From the NCBI GenBank assembly GCA_973895155.1, contig OZ316891.1:310001-374000 (forward strand): a stretch of 64,000 nt of DNA. Direction: 5' to 3'. The position numbers and the translations under genes are program-made. The number at the start of each line of letters is the position of its first letter. Positions within the stretch are counted from its first letter, which is position 1. Source of the stretch: Marsupella aquatica (Eukaryota; Marchantiophyta). The notes under the pieces were generated by a model that had not been told where the DNA came from, ran no database searches, and saw nothing but the letters and a program-made list of their open reading frames with translations. Shown here piece by piece: positions 10,450 to 21,269 of the stretch.

Positions 10450-13400
10450 AAAATGGAATACGACGTATCCCATTTCGGATTCAACCATTGAACGTGAACG
10501 AAAACCGCACCAAATCATTCTCTTGACGCTTCCATTTAACCTCGGGTTTAAAATATTTGAATTTTTAACTACGGTAAAACTAAAAACTGCGAAAAACTGA
10601 CCGCGGACTACAGTCGACCCACATAGTTAGTTAAGTTAACCCGACGACATCTTCGAAAATATTTTAGCCCATAACGCACGGTGAATACGAGACGGGATCC
10701 AAGTATCCACTCTCGTATTCAACCTCAATGTTTTCCACCTGCAACTTTGCATCAGGAGATCTTTCGACATGAATACCAACTGAGATCCATGGATCCCATT
10801 TTTTTTTGCAAAGTCCAAAAACTCATTGGGAAAAGAGGAGGATGAATACCAGATGGGATCCCATCTAGTATTCAACCTCTACATTTTGAACTTTTTGCAT
10901 CGCATACCTTGATGTTCTAGTTTGAAGACCAACTGGGATCCACGACGACTTCCTCGAAAATCTACAATTTAAATTTCAGCATTCCTTGAAAAGACAGACT
11001 CTTACTTTAAAAAACCCTCGTACGGACCAATCAGGGAATGCCAATAGGGATCCACGTATCCTATTTTTCAGAACAAGTCCAAAAATAACCCACTCAAAAC
11101 CAAGGATGAATACCAATGGATCCCATTTGGTATTCGCCTGCCAAAATTTGCCCTTGCCGCACCTTGCACCTTGATATTGAGGTTTAAATACCAACACGGA
11201 TCCACGGATCCCATTTGGTATTCACCCGCCAAAATTTGCCTTTGCCACACCTCGCACCTCAATATTGAGGTTTGAATACCGACACGGATCCATACCGACA
11301 CAGATCCATGAGTCCCATTTGTTGATTCAACTCCAAAACAATTTTGGATTTTTCCTTGCTCAGCACAACCCAATCACATCCATTTTTTACTCTTTCAAAA
11401 TATGTAGGACCAATCAACAGACCTACCTAAAAATGGAGGCAAATACCAAGTGGGTTTGTGGATCCCACCTCAGATTCAAAGTCCCGGATTGGCCCTCGGT
11501 CACAAGTCATTCATCCATTTTCACATTTGAATACCAAATTGGATTTCATTTGGTCTTTGTAGAATTCTTATCACTCTTTGTAAAGTTCTTGATTTGTAAA
11601 ATAACATGTTCTTATACCAAATGGGATAAAACAACATGTTCTTATACCAAATGGATCCCACTTGGTATTCATACAAGGTTTTATGACTTTTTTCTTTCTA
11701 GATTTGTGAAATAACATGTTTGAATACTACATGGGATACTTGGTATCCCATTTGGTATTCCTCTTGAAGTTTTGATCATTTGTGATCTTTTTACAAATGC
11801 AATCTGATTTTTTTGCGAGATTTTGCCTGATCTCAGATTTTTTCTTTTTCTATTTTTGCAGCGCCGAGTAAAGCGACTGAAAAGTCTCAAGCTCTTCTTT
11901 CTAACGGTATCAATTATAAGGAATTTGGATAAATACCGATAAAGATATGGCTTCCAAAGCGTGAGAGGGTACAAACTTAAGTTTTTGTAATTTTATAATT
12001 TCACCCCACAACTTAATCTGATCATATCTTAGTCCATCTTTCATCGTTTTCATATCAATTCTTGTCACAACTAGTGATGAAGATGTTAAGTATGAATTTG
12101 GATCATTTCAAGATTCTCAGGCAGCTAGATAGGGTCTTTGGATTTGACTTTAAAAAAACAATTGAAAGCTTAGGGGCTAAAAGTTAAAAATAACCCAGTA
12201 TTCACTAGTTTTGGATTGAATTTATCAATTTATGGCTTGTGCATTCCAAAAGCCTCATATCCTTGGATTGAATCCAAAGTAGGATACGTGGTATCCCAGT
12301 TCGTATTCAACTCCTGAACTTACGGCTTGTGCATTCCCACTCCTCATTTGGTTCATCATTGTGTTTATTGTGAGATACCCAATGGGATACCCAATATCCC
12401 ACTTCACATTCAACCTCTGCCTTTCAGACCTAACGTGAGATATTCAGAGGTTGAATATCAAATGGGAGACTTGGTATCCCACTTTGCATTCAACATTGAA
12501 TTTTCTATCTTTTGATTCTAAAATGCGTGTGATTCATCGGTTGAATCCGAAATGGGATACGCGGTATCCCATTTTGCATTCAACCTTGAATTTCTTGCAT
12601 TTCGCACCTAAATGCTTCATATTCAGAGGGTTGAATGCAAAGTGGGATACCCCGGATCCCACTTCGCATCCAACCTCATTTTTTCACGTTTAAGATATCC
12701 AAACTGGATTTTTGAAGATTGAATCCCAAATGGGATACGGCGTATCCCATTTGGGATTAGTCCTCATCATTTCCAAAAAGATATATCATTCTCACTTGTT
12801 CAGATTCTAGTTTGATTCGGGGGGATCCCATTTCGCATTCAACGTTGAGGTTTTGACATTTGCAAACTAAGATGCTTCAAATTCGGAGGTTGGATCCGAT
12901 ATGGGATACCCCGTATCCCACTTTGCATCCAACCTCCTTTTTTAGCTATAGAGAAACAAAAATTGGATATTTGAAGGTTGAATCCCAAACGGGATACGCC
13001 GTATCCCATTTCGCATTCAACGTTGAGATTTTGACATTTGGAAACTAAGATGCTTCATATTTGGAGGTTGGATGCGATATGGGATACCCCATATCCCACT
13101 TCGCATTCAACCTCCCTTTTTGGCTAAAGAGATACAAAAACTCAACATTTGAAGGTTGAATTCCAAACGGGATACGTCGTATCCCATTTGGGATTTGTCC
13201 TCGTCATTTCCATAAAGATTATCGCCTATTAGTCAAATCTGATTTTCAGGGAATACGAATTTGTATAGACGGTGTGCATTCGACAAGAAGAAGAGGATGC
13301 AAAGCAAGAAAAAATGAGCGGAAAATTTTCAATTGAAGATCTCCTATTTATAGTTTTCTCCCTGATCGTGGTTAGTTTCTGACTGCAGTTGCATCGCAGT

Positions 13401-13545
13401 CGGTTAAATATTACCATTGATAAGAATCGTTTGGGAATATTCTTACAGGGTAAACCGATATCGGCACTTTTACTGCGTTTGTTTGTTTGTTTTTTCAAAT
13501 TCTGTGGTTGGATCCGAAATGGGATACGCCGTATCCCATCTTCGT
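10450..13545. repeat. Array of ~20 imperfect palindromes (GGGATAC..GTATCCC)
   Basis: Units are built as GGTTGAAT-NCNAAATGGGATAC-(0-3 nt)-GTATCCCATTT-NGNATTCAACC. The best unit, 12722-12758, has two 18-bp perfectly complementary arms around a single base. Other clear units lie near 10845, 11640, 11725, 12540, 12631, 12889, 12976, 13065, 13153 and 13506. Earlier units use GGATCC-centred variants and are more decayed. From 12.7 to 13.2 kb the units alternate between two types with a period of 176-177 bp (12889 to 13065, 12976 to 13153). Confidence 0.9.
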
Positions 13546-13655
13546 ATTCGTGTCAATTTTTCCCATTTTTTAAAATCTGAAAACTAGTTTTTAGGGGGAA
13601 TACTAATTCCGTATCCAATACTTTTTTGCCTTAGAAACTTTTTTTGCCGCGGTCA

Positions 13656-13685
13656 AAACGAGAAGTGTGATCACACTTCTCGTTT
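13656..13685. repeat. 30-bp perfect palindrome inside the right TIR
   Basis: AAACGAGAAGTGTGA is followed at once by its exact complement, a perfect 15+15 palindrome. It overlaps the right inverted repeat, so the element end can fold on itself. The left end has only a decayed version of it (10125-10160). A related end occurs at 32104. Confidence 0.95.
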
Positions 13686-13717
13686 GGTCCGTCACTGTGT
13701 TATAAAAATCTTTGTTC

Positions 13718-14825
13718 TAGTCTGGTGCTATCATGACTGGGGCCTCAACTAACATTTGCTTTAATTCCACCACTGCTGTTACTAGCTCTGGTGTGGGTTC
13801 AAAGTCTGCGCCTGCCTTGAGCATGTTAGTCAATGGTAAAGCTAGCTTGGCAAAATCCTTGATGAACCGACGATAATAGCCAATGCACCCCAAGAAGGAT
13901 CTTACATCCTTTATGTTCTTAGGTTGCATGATATCTAGCCATACTGCTAGCTTACCCTTGTCAATCTCAATGCCTTTCTAAGATACCTTGTGACCTAGCA
14001 GCACACCCTCCGTTACTCCAAAGAAACATTTATCTGGGTGTAACTTGAGACCTACCTCTCTGCATCTCATGAAGGTCTTCCTGAGGTATTTGGCATGTTT
14101 CGATGCCTTCCCAAACACTTTAATGAAGATTTCCATGAACTTTCTAAGTCATCAATGAAGATTTCCATGAACTTTAAGTCATCAATGAAGATTTCCAATC
14201 ATGAACTTTAAGTCATCAATGAAGATTTCCAATCATGAACTTTAAGTCATCAATAAAGATTTCCATGAACTTTCTCAAGTAGTCATGGAAAATGTTCACC
14301 ATCAATCTTTGGAACATAGCTGGTGCGTTACAAAGTCCAAACGGCATACGATTGAAGACATAGATCCCCCATTCCGTGATGAAGGCTGTCTTGATTTGGT
14401 CTTCCTGCCTAATCCTGATTATTTTGGTTATAACCAGAGTACCCATCCATGAATGAGTATAGTTCATGACTAGCTACCATGTCTAGCACCATATCAGTAA
14501 AGGGTAAAGGAAAATGATCCTTCAACGTAGCTTCATTTAACTTCCTGTAATCCTGACAAACCCGGATCTTGGGTTTACCATCGGGTCCAGCTTTCTTGGG
14601 AACTATCACAATTGGAGACACCCAGTCTGAATGTAGGACTGGAGTGATGAATCTGGCTTCCACTAGCTTGTCAATTTCAGCTTTGACCATCAGGGAATAC
14701 TTAGGGTTCATCCTTCGAATTGGTTGTCTAAACGATTTGGCCCCTAATATTAGATCAATTTGGTGTTCTCCTAAGTTTGGGTCTACTCCCTTCAGGTCTT
14801 GGTGGCTCCATGCAAACACATCGTG
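13718..14825 (-). pseudogene. Gypsy reverse transcriptase fragment
   Basis: RT template and primer motifs are clear. They include FAWSHQDLKGVDP, LHSDWVSPIVIVPKK, KIRVCQDYRKLNEAT and HFPLPFTDM. After a frameshift near 14,415 follow FNRMPFGLCNAPAMFQRLM and the catalytic FIDD motif near 14,245, then CIGYYRRFIKDFAKLALPL further on. The catalytic segment ends in a local pile-up of short duplications (14120-14275). An in-frame TAG sits at the 3' end (..VMIAPD*NKDFY), shortly before the nested insertion. Confidence 0.92.
14120..14275. repeat. Short tandem duplications at the RT active-site codons
   Basis: About five copies of a 31-36-bp unit (AAGATTTCCATGAACTTT, AAGTCATCAATG) with small length differences. 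On the minus strand they cover the FIDD catalytic region of the gypsy RT, which they have disrupted. This is consistent with replication slippage after the element died. Confidence 0.85.
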
Positions 14826-14930
14826 AAACTCAATTAGTAATTTGCCATGGAGTACAGGAAGATGTGTGGGGAACTTGCGCTCAACATCTTTGGGGAGGAG
14901 TTGGAGCAGGGACCTTTTATCTAGAGGGAG

Positions 14931-16104
14931 ATGTTGGATAAAAGCCGATTGGAGGAAATGGTGGCTTTGGAAAGGATGAAGAATCTGAATGAGGTCATCC
15001 GTCGGCTTAGGGAGAAGGAAGCCGAGACAGAAGACCTAAAGGCGGCCAAGAAGGCCCAAGATGAGCTGCAGATTAAGAGCCATGAGCTCAACATCATGCA
15101 GAGGCAACTGGATACAGCTCAGGCTAATAAGTAACCAGATTATCAAGGATAAACTGGCTCGGACCCAAGGGGAGTTGGCCGATGCGGTCAAGGAAAAGGA
15201 GAAATGGAAGCGAGAGCTGAAGGACGCAGAGGAGGCCCACATGACAGCCAGCAATCGGGCCATGGCGGAAACGCAGAGGAAGGAGAGGGTACTGAAGGGG
15301 GAACTCAAGGACCTCTGCAAAGCCTTTGAGTAGAAGGAGGCTGAGTTAGGGAAGTCCTATCAAGGTCTTAGTGTGTTGCAGCATGAGCTTGCATCCCTGA
15401 CGGCCAACTTCAAGACCGGCCTACGTAAGAAGGATGATATGATTGATCAGACTTACGCCAAGATGAACCAGATGGAGTTTGAGGTCATCCAAGAGCTTGA
15501 CAAGGAGCAGAGCAACCCAGGAGGAGAGGGCTGTCTTACGGAAGGAATTGGAGGAAGCACACTAGAAGGAGTTGGAGTAGGCGCGCGGGAATCTGGACGA
15601 GACGCAAGAGGAATTGGAGGAAAGCATGCAAAAGGTGGAGAACTTACAACCCCGGGCCGACAACCAAACGGAGCGGCGGAAGAAACAAGCCGCAGTGTTG
15701 AAGTGCTTGGCCTCACCAGTTCAATCTCCAATTGTGGCAACAAGGTTGCAAGGGGTAGTACTGGCCGACGGACAAGCCGCGGCACCCCACCGGTGCCGGA
15801 GGTAATTGGCAAGGGGAAGGGACCAGCTTCCGAACAAGAGAAGAAGAAGAAGCGAAAACCTTTCGGGTCAGGGAGCAACGCGGCTTCTCAGGCCACCATA
15901 ACCAAGGAGGAGAGCACGGCACCAGCCTCAGCGGCCTTAGGCAAGGTCACGATAGAGGATTCGACTGTCCTAGAAGTCGGGGATGGCAAGGCCAAGGCCG
16001 GGACGACCATTGATGAAGCCATGGTGGCGGATCAACCACTGGAGCAGGCCGGGGAGGCCAAAGCCAAGGGTGGACTCGGTCATGCCGCGGGAGAGTTGAC
16101 TTAG
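14931..16104 (+). pseudogene. Decayed coiled-coil coding remnant
   Basis: Three frame segments read as a heptad-rich protein. The first (from 14931) has EMVALERMKNLNEVIRRL and LKAAKKAQDELQ. The second (from about 15130) has LARTQGELADAVKEKEKWK. The third (from 15373) has LQHELASLTANFKTGL and QMEFEVIQELDKE. A stop (TAG near 15331) and frame changes (near 15130, and again near 15510 where KELEEA..ESMQKVENLQ continues in another frame) separate them. The C-terminal part is Gly/Ala/Lys-rich with KKKKRKPF. I do not recognise the family. A gag-like structural protein of a retroelement is possible but unproven. A similar Ala/Lys coiled-coil scrap lies at 34090-34720. Confidence 0.45.
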
Positions 16105-19100
16105 TCTGGGGCAAGTAATCTGTTAGAGGACGGGCCTACGGCAGTGGCTGCGAAGGAAGCATTGGGGGCGTTCATTGAGGATCAGCCACCGCTGCAATGA
16201 TGGTGGTGGAGGGCCGCTCCTTTTAGGGAGGGCAGACGTGGAGGGAGGAGGCGTGAGTGGGCAGGGCGGGCGCAATCTCCAAGTTTAGAATTAGGATCAG
16301 GACCAAGAGGTGGCCCTGACACTTAGATTAGTGGGATTGCGGATCCACTGGTAAGAGCAACACTTGTGCTCTTGCGTCGTTGTACATAGGTAGATTACAA
16401 TTAGGATAGATTAGGCCTATGATGCAAGGAATTAGGCGGATCCACTGCCAAGATAAGTACCTGGGCATCGGGGAGTTCAGGGCCTTCTTCTGTAGAAATT
16501 TTTTAGTGCACCAGTAGGGCTGGGATCAAGTAGTAAAAGAAGTTTTTGGTTAGTTATACAGTGACCCTTGTGTATATTCATGTTTCCTCATGCCTAAGAG
16601 CTTAATAGAGTTGCCTCATGGCTTAGTTTGTTTCTCTTGTGTATGAGAAGTACTGTTTGTATGGCAAGTGCATGGTATAACTCAGTCAAAATGAGTCATT
16701 TTGCTATATGTGTGTTGCATTAACTTGTTTGAAGATTGCCCACATCAACCAAGAGAGAAGGGAAGTAAGCAAGGTAGTAAGAGTTGGATGTGTCAAGCTA
16801 AGAGAGGTCTTAGCTGCTAACCCAAGCCAATTGGGGATCATTCCAGCGACGGAATCCAAACATACCTAAATGGAGGACCAGGAGAGGAAGACAAGGGAAG
16901 GCATAGAATAGGCCGGCTACTTATCTCATGACCCGATGAAGGATCTGTCCAGTATATGTGTGTAAAATGTTAGTAGAAGAGGATTAGTAGCCCCATGCCG
17001 ATAAGTTGCGGAATCGGCCTCGCCAAGAGCGAAACTTGCGGGAATCGGCTTGTGCAGGGGGGTTTCTTGGGTTTAGGGAGCCATGGGATGCACCACAAAA
17101 GCTCAGCAGCTCCAAGTAGCTCTGATCAAATCAACATTGATAGCCAATATCCATAGTAGTACAACAATGCCAACATACTACTCCTCAGCAACGATCAGCA
17201 GCAACACATAACCTTCGTGCAGCAACACATAATCTGGATCAGCAGCTGCACATAACCTATTCTATTTAGCAACGCTCCTTCAACATAAATCTCCATAGCC
17301 TCCATTTCATAGCAATTCAATGCTTCAGCAATGCCTCTCTCCTCCCTGATAGCATAGCATAGAAGTAGCACAGCAAGCAACATGAAAAAGTGTGGTAGGG
17401 CACTTTTTGGGTACACTTCATGGTCGTCGTGTCTCTTGGGCCTCCAAATTGCTTTGTCAGTTGTGGGGAAGGAAAGAGTTGGAGCCCCCCAAGTATCGAG
17501 AACCGACAGGACAACCTGGCCTGTGACGGTACCAAATCGATCGCAGTCGATTCACAATGGCCCGCATGGCACTGCTCAAAATCTATTCAACGATCGAGTG
17601 CTGGTTTGGGAAGATGCAGTGTGGCATCCCCCACAGACTTATGGGCGCAAGAGGTGTGTCACCTGCTTGGGTCAAATGTGGCGATCTCGGGGGTTTCACT
17701 TCCACAAAAATGGCATATCACGTGCGACGAAGGATAGGGTCATTTTATTGGTTCTAAGGGAAGACTTAAGAATTTTTGTAGAAGAACAATAGGGTCTTTT
17801 TAATTCAATTTTGAGACTTATAAGAACATTAGGGCCTTTTTAATCCAATTTTTAGAATATTCCAAGAATATTCCAACTTTATAGGGGTTAATTTTTTTTT
17901 AAAAATTCTTACATTTTAGGGGGTCCGACGCCTAAAAACGTCGCAGGCAATGGGGAGGTCCCCATATAGTGAGACCCCCGAGGTGGCGATGCGCCAGCAT
18001 TTACGACATGCAACGCGAGAGAGAGTACCCCCTGCAGAAAGTGGACGCAGGTTTTTTACGTTGTGTCCTTGTGATTCGGGGCAAGTTGCTTTGTGGGGAG
18101 CAGGAATGTGGGCAGACGCAGTGGGCAGCCATTGACTGCAGTGGACTGTGGGTACATGATGTCTGTCCTTCGTACAGGTTGTCGCCTTGTTACCTTTGGA
18201 TTCGGGACTAATGGATTCATGGAGTATGGGACCATTGGGATTCATTTCTACCAGTCACGTGTTTTAAAATTAATGTTATCTTGTAGTTAAATGAACATTG
18301 ACCTGAAATTATTACACTAGATTCTTGTCTTTGAATGAAGAAATTCTAAGTGTCACTAGGTGCTAGTGAACCCCACTTTTTGGGGAGTATGTATGTTAAA
18401 CTCTTGGGTGGAATAAAAAAACATACTAATGTCACCCAAATGTTACTACGTACAATATGTTGCTTTTCTGTGTATTTTCTCATGTATTGTGTTTTTTTCA
18501 CTACCTTACTAGTAGGGATTAATAAAGGTCAAAATGTCTTTCAGTGTGTGAATTTTTTTTGGGGGGTAGGTGGTTCATGGACGTTTTTTTATGGTTTGGT
18601 TTCTCATGTGCATTTTTTTTATCATTTAGTAAAACCAAAAATGTGCATTTTTGGTTTTACCATGACAATGTGTGTGTTTTTTCACTATTAAATATTGTCA
18701 TACACATCCAAAATGAACAGTGTGATTAGAATGTATTCATTAGAGTACAATACAATGGTCATGGTACTTACAATCATGATTGCACATATCATGGGAATGA
18801 CCAAAGGATTCATATGCATGCCCATGAAAGTGGCTCATGTAAGCATGTGAGACTTATATCCATGCTTGCACTCTAGGTATATGTTTGCGCTATAGGTATT
18901 TTGTAGCGTTAAGATGAAGGGATAAAGTTGGGCAAAATAAATCTAAAATATTCTATGGTGAAATCTTATATTAAATTATAGAATTAAATCAATGTGAGCT
19001 CTTTGAATGGTGACTTGCAATTATGCAATTGCATCGAGGCTTGAAGATGGCAGCACAATCAACTATCTCATTGTCTAATTATTGCTGCTTGTTACTTGCC

Positions 19101-19989
19101 CGTTGTACATGTACGTACTTTCTATGAATTACTGGAATGAGAAATTGAATGTGCTCGACAACAAGCAAGCAAAGACAGAGATCTTTTTGCAACAGGTTCC
19201 TCACCGGAATTGTTGGAGGATTGATTTATAAGAGCCCTGAGCAGGTGAGCCTGAGCTCTGACAGTAGCAAGTACAATCAGAGAGCCAGAAAAGCCAGACT
19301 AAGGATGAGCTTGAGTTAAACTCAAAAGCCTGACTTTCAATGGAGAGCTCGATTGATTGAAAGCAATTGAGGAGCATCAATGCTTGCATTGCCATTGTCA
19401 CGAACATGAGCAACTGTTAATCAAATTCTTGCGATCGATTTCATTGTCTAAAGTTGGCAAACCATGTTCATCCATCTGAAACTCAGGGAAGAGCTGAAAA
19501 TCCACGATGCTTCAATGTTGCCTAATCAGCAAGCAAGGTGTGAAGTAGATCGATGCAAGGCATAGATCTCAAACGAGCTTTGAAGCTCAAGAATTCAAGA
19601 AGCGATCCTTGGAAGAGATCACAGCTTGAGTGCATGGTTGCCTCTTTCGTTCTTGATCCTGTACACGACACCTGCTGCCTTGGATGGAGCACAATTCTTT
19701 AGTTGCGTTTGCAAGTCTTGAACACACGACCTATTGCATTTTACAGAGGTATTTACAAACGACAACAAACAGCAAACGGTAACAGCAAACAGAAACTGGT
19801 AACAGGAAATAGAAACTATTAACAGGAAAAGGAGTGGTAATTTTTTTTGAAATTTTTTGAAATTTTTTTTTCAGTCAGCGCTAGCAGAAAAATGTTTTTT
19901 TAATTTTTTTTGGAAAATGTGACTTTTTTGAAAATATTTTTTAATTGTCATTTTTCGTGGTAACAGTAACTTTTTGCTAGTAACAAGAA
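16105..19989. other. Long non-coding stretch
   Basis: No gene recognised. Contents: a tandem pair at 17785-17862 (AGGGYCTTTTTAATYCAATTTT); two GC-richer segments at about 17681-17740 and 17931-17990 that match in inverted orientation over CTCGGGGGTYTCACT and GCGACG; a T-rich stretch at 18480-18690; and short AACAGSAAACAG-like repeats with poly-T runs at 19750-19985. ORFs of 60-136 codons here show no family features. Confidence 0.4.
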
Positions 19990-20990
19990 ATGTTTTACTG
20001 GTACCAGGAAACCTGTTTCGTGTTTTCTGTCACAAATGCCATACCCCTTTGTGAGAAGGTTCCCACCATCAAAGATCGTTATGATCGCTATGTCGGTGGA
20101 AGTTCTAGACATTGGGAATACTCTTCTGCAGCTGTTGCTATTGAGGATGAATCAGATGGTGATCAAGAAGATGGAGCTAACCAAGCAGTCAAAGACGATG
20201 GGCCATCGGAGGGGGCATACGTGAAGAATTTGGATGATCGAGTTGGCGAGGGTGAAAATATTGACCTTGTGGAAGACGATATGATTGTTGGATCTGCACC
20301 TTGTAGTTCACCAATTACAGATGTTGCCCCATGGGCCCCAACGAGGGCTAATATGATGATAACTTGGATAGAGATGGTCTCCATCCACAAGTGCCTGGAC
20401 AAGAGATGGAAGTTGATACTTTTGAAAAACTTTCTTCAAACAACCTTCTCAATCAAGGTGCGGAGAGGCATGCTGAGTCCAATGAACTTGACACATTGGG
20501 ATTGAGACCACAGCCCATCCAAATAGCTAACATTCCCGTGAATGAAGCAAGTGCATCCACGACTGTTGACAACCAGGCAGGTGCTTCAATTTGTCCCGAT
20601 ACACTCTTTTCCGCTTCTGATGACAAATTGGTGTTTGTTCGATCACAATCAAGAAGTCCCGTTATCCTTCCACTCTCAAAAAAGAAAGGGAAGAGAGTAG
20701 GATCAATTGGATATAAGTCACTTGAATATGATTGTCGATGTTACGTGTGGAAAAGTGGACCCAATGTAGGAACTGAAGTTGCGTTGGATGCTGCTCAATC
20801 AATTTTGAACAATGACCCGTACAAAAAGCACAAGAAAGATCCAACTTATAGAAGTGGAGAATTGGGATTGATAACTCCGGTTTGGTCTGCACCTTATTGG
20901 GTAGAGGAGAGTACCTCCGATGTCAATTATGAGATCCAACAAGAACTTGGTGATGATATCTTGATTGATGAATATGGATCGCATTGTTAG
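19990..20990 (+). pseudogene. Acidic unknown ORF upstream of the phosphatase domain, with frameshift
   Basis: The first frame (19990-about 20350) encodes an acidic segment (AIEDESDGDQEDGANQ, ENIDLVEDDMIVG). The reading then continues in another frame (from about 20355: DRDGLHPQVPGQEMEVDTFE, to SLEYDCRCYVWKSGPN and VWSAPYWVEE) and stops at 20990. An extra AT near 20352-20355 explains the shift: without it ..PTRAN joins DDNLDRDG.. smoothly. The C-terminal part (KKKGKRVG, CRCYVW) is not a family I know. It lies 280 bp upstream of the FCP1-like exon on the same strand and may be the same gene's 5' part, joined by an intron. That is inference. Confidence 0.45.
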
Positions 20991-21269
20991 CCAAGGTCTA
21001 GATTGAGCGATGTGACCTTATCAATTTGATATAATTATAGTCTGTATAATTATACTTCAAGTTTAACAATTAGAGCATCAGTATCAATATCCATCTCCTC
21101 TTTACGGTTTCTCAATGAATCTGATCAACATGCAGATATATTTTCTCTGTGGTTGGCCACTTGTGTTGGATTGACAGAGATTATCTCTATCCAAACTTCA
21201 AATGTGGTTTTATCTCTAAGATTGGTATTTGTTGCACTTGCAGAACCAAGACCTTGACATTCCATCAAG

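Larger units (their letters stand above)
10106..13701. mobile_element. Nested non-autonomous TIR element, ~3.6 kb
   Basis: Both ends carry the inverted repeat CACAGTGACGGACCAAAC, continuing to about 33 bp with 2 mismatches (10108-10140 versus the complement of 13667-13699). Flanking ATAA (10102-10105 and 13702-13705) is a target duplication of 4-6 bp; the exact length is ambiguous because the ends are A/T-rich. Removing the element restores the gypsy frame (..NKDF-Y-VFVD..), which proves insertion. No transposase is encoded. The interior is almost entirely imperfect palindromes. The superfamily is uncertain: the CACxG..CxGTG ends recall CACTA or Chapaev-like elements, but the duplication length does not settle it. 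Confidence 0.85.
8930..14825 (-). mobile_element. Decayed Ty3/gypsy retrotransposon (pol only), split by a nested element
   Basis: Reading down the minus strand, the order is reverse transcriptase (14825-13718), a 3.6-kb inserted element (13701-10106), RNase H (10105-about 9780) and integrase (about 9640-8930). RT-RNaseH-IN is the order of Ty3/gypsy pol; copia elements carry the integrase before RT. I find no gag, protease or LTRs, so both ends are truncated. Homology stops near 14825, just before an unrelated plus-strand coiled-coil remnant. Stops and frameshifts occur in every domain, so the copy is dead. Confidence 0.88.

Noticed and set aside
10450-13545. CRISPR-like or ordinary tandem satellite interpretation of the palindrome array
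   Set aside because: No constant direct repeat with unique spacers; unit arms vary together and the host is eukaryotic.
15453-15878. 141-codon minus-strand ORF over the coiled-coil remnant
   Set aside because: Ser/Pro/Arg low complexity mirroring the GC-rich opposite strand; the plus strand has the heptad pattern.
17391-17792. 136-codon plus-strand ORF
   Set aside because: Composition and overlapping frames look random; no motif or splice context supports a gene.
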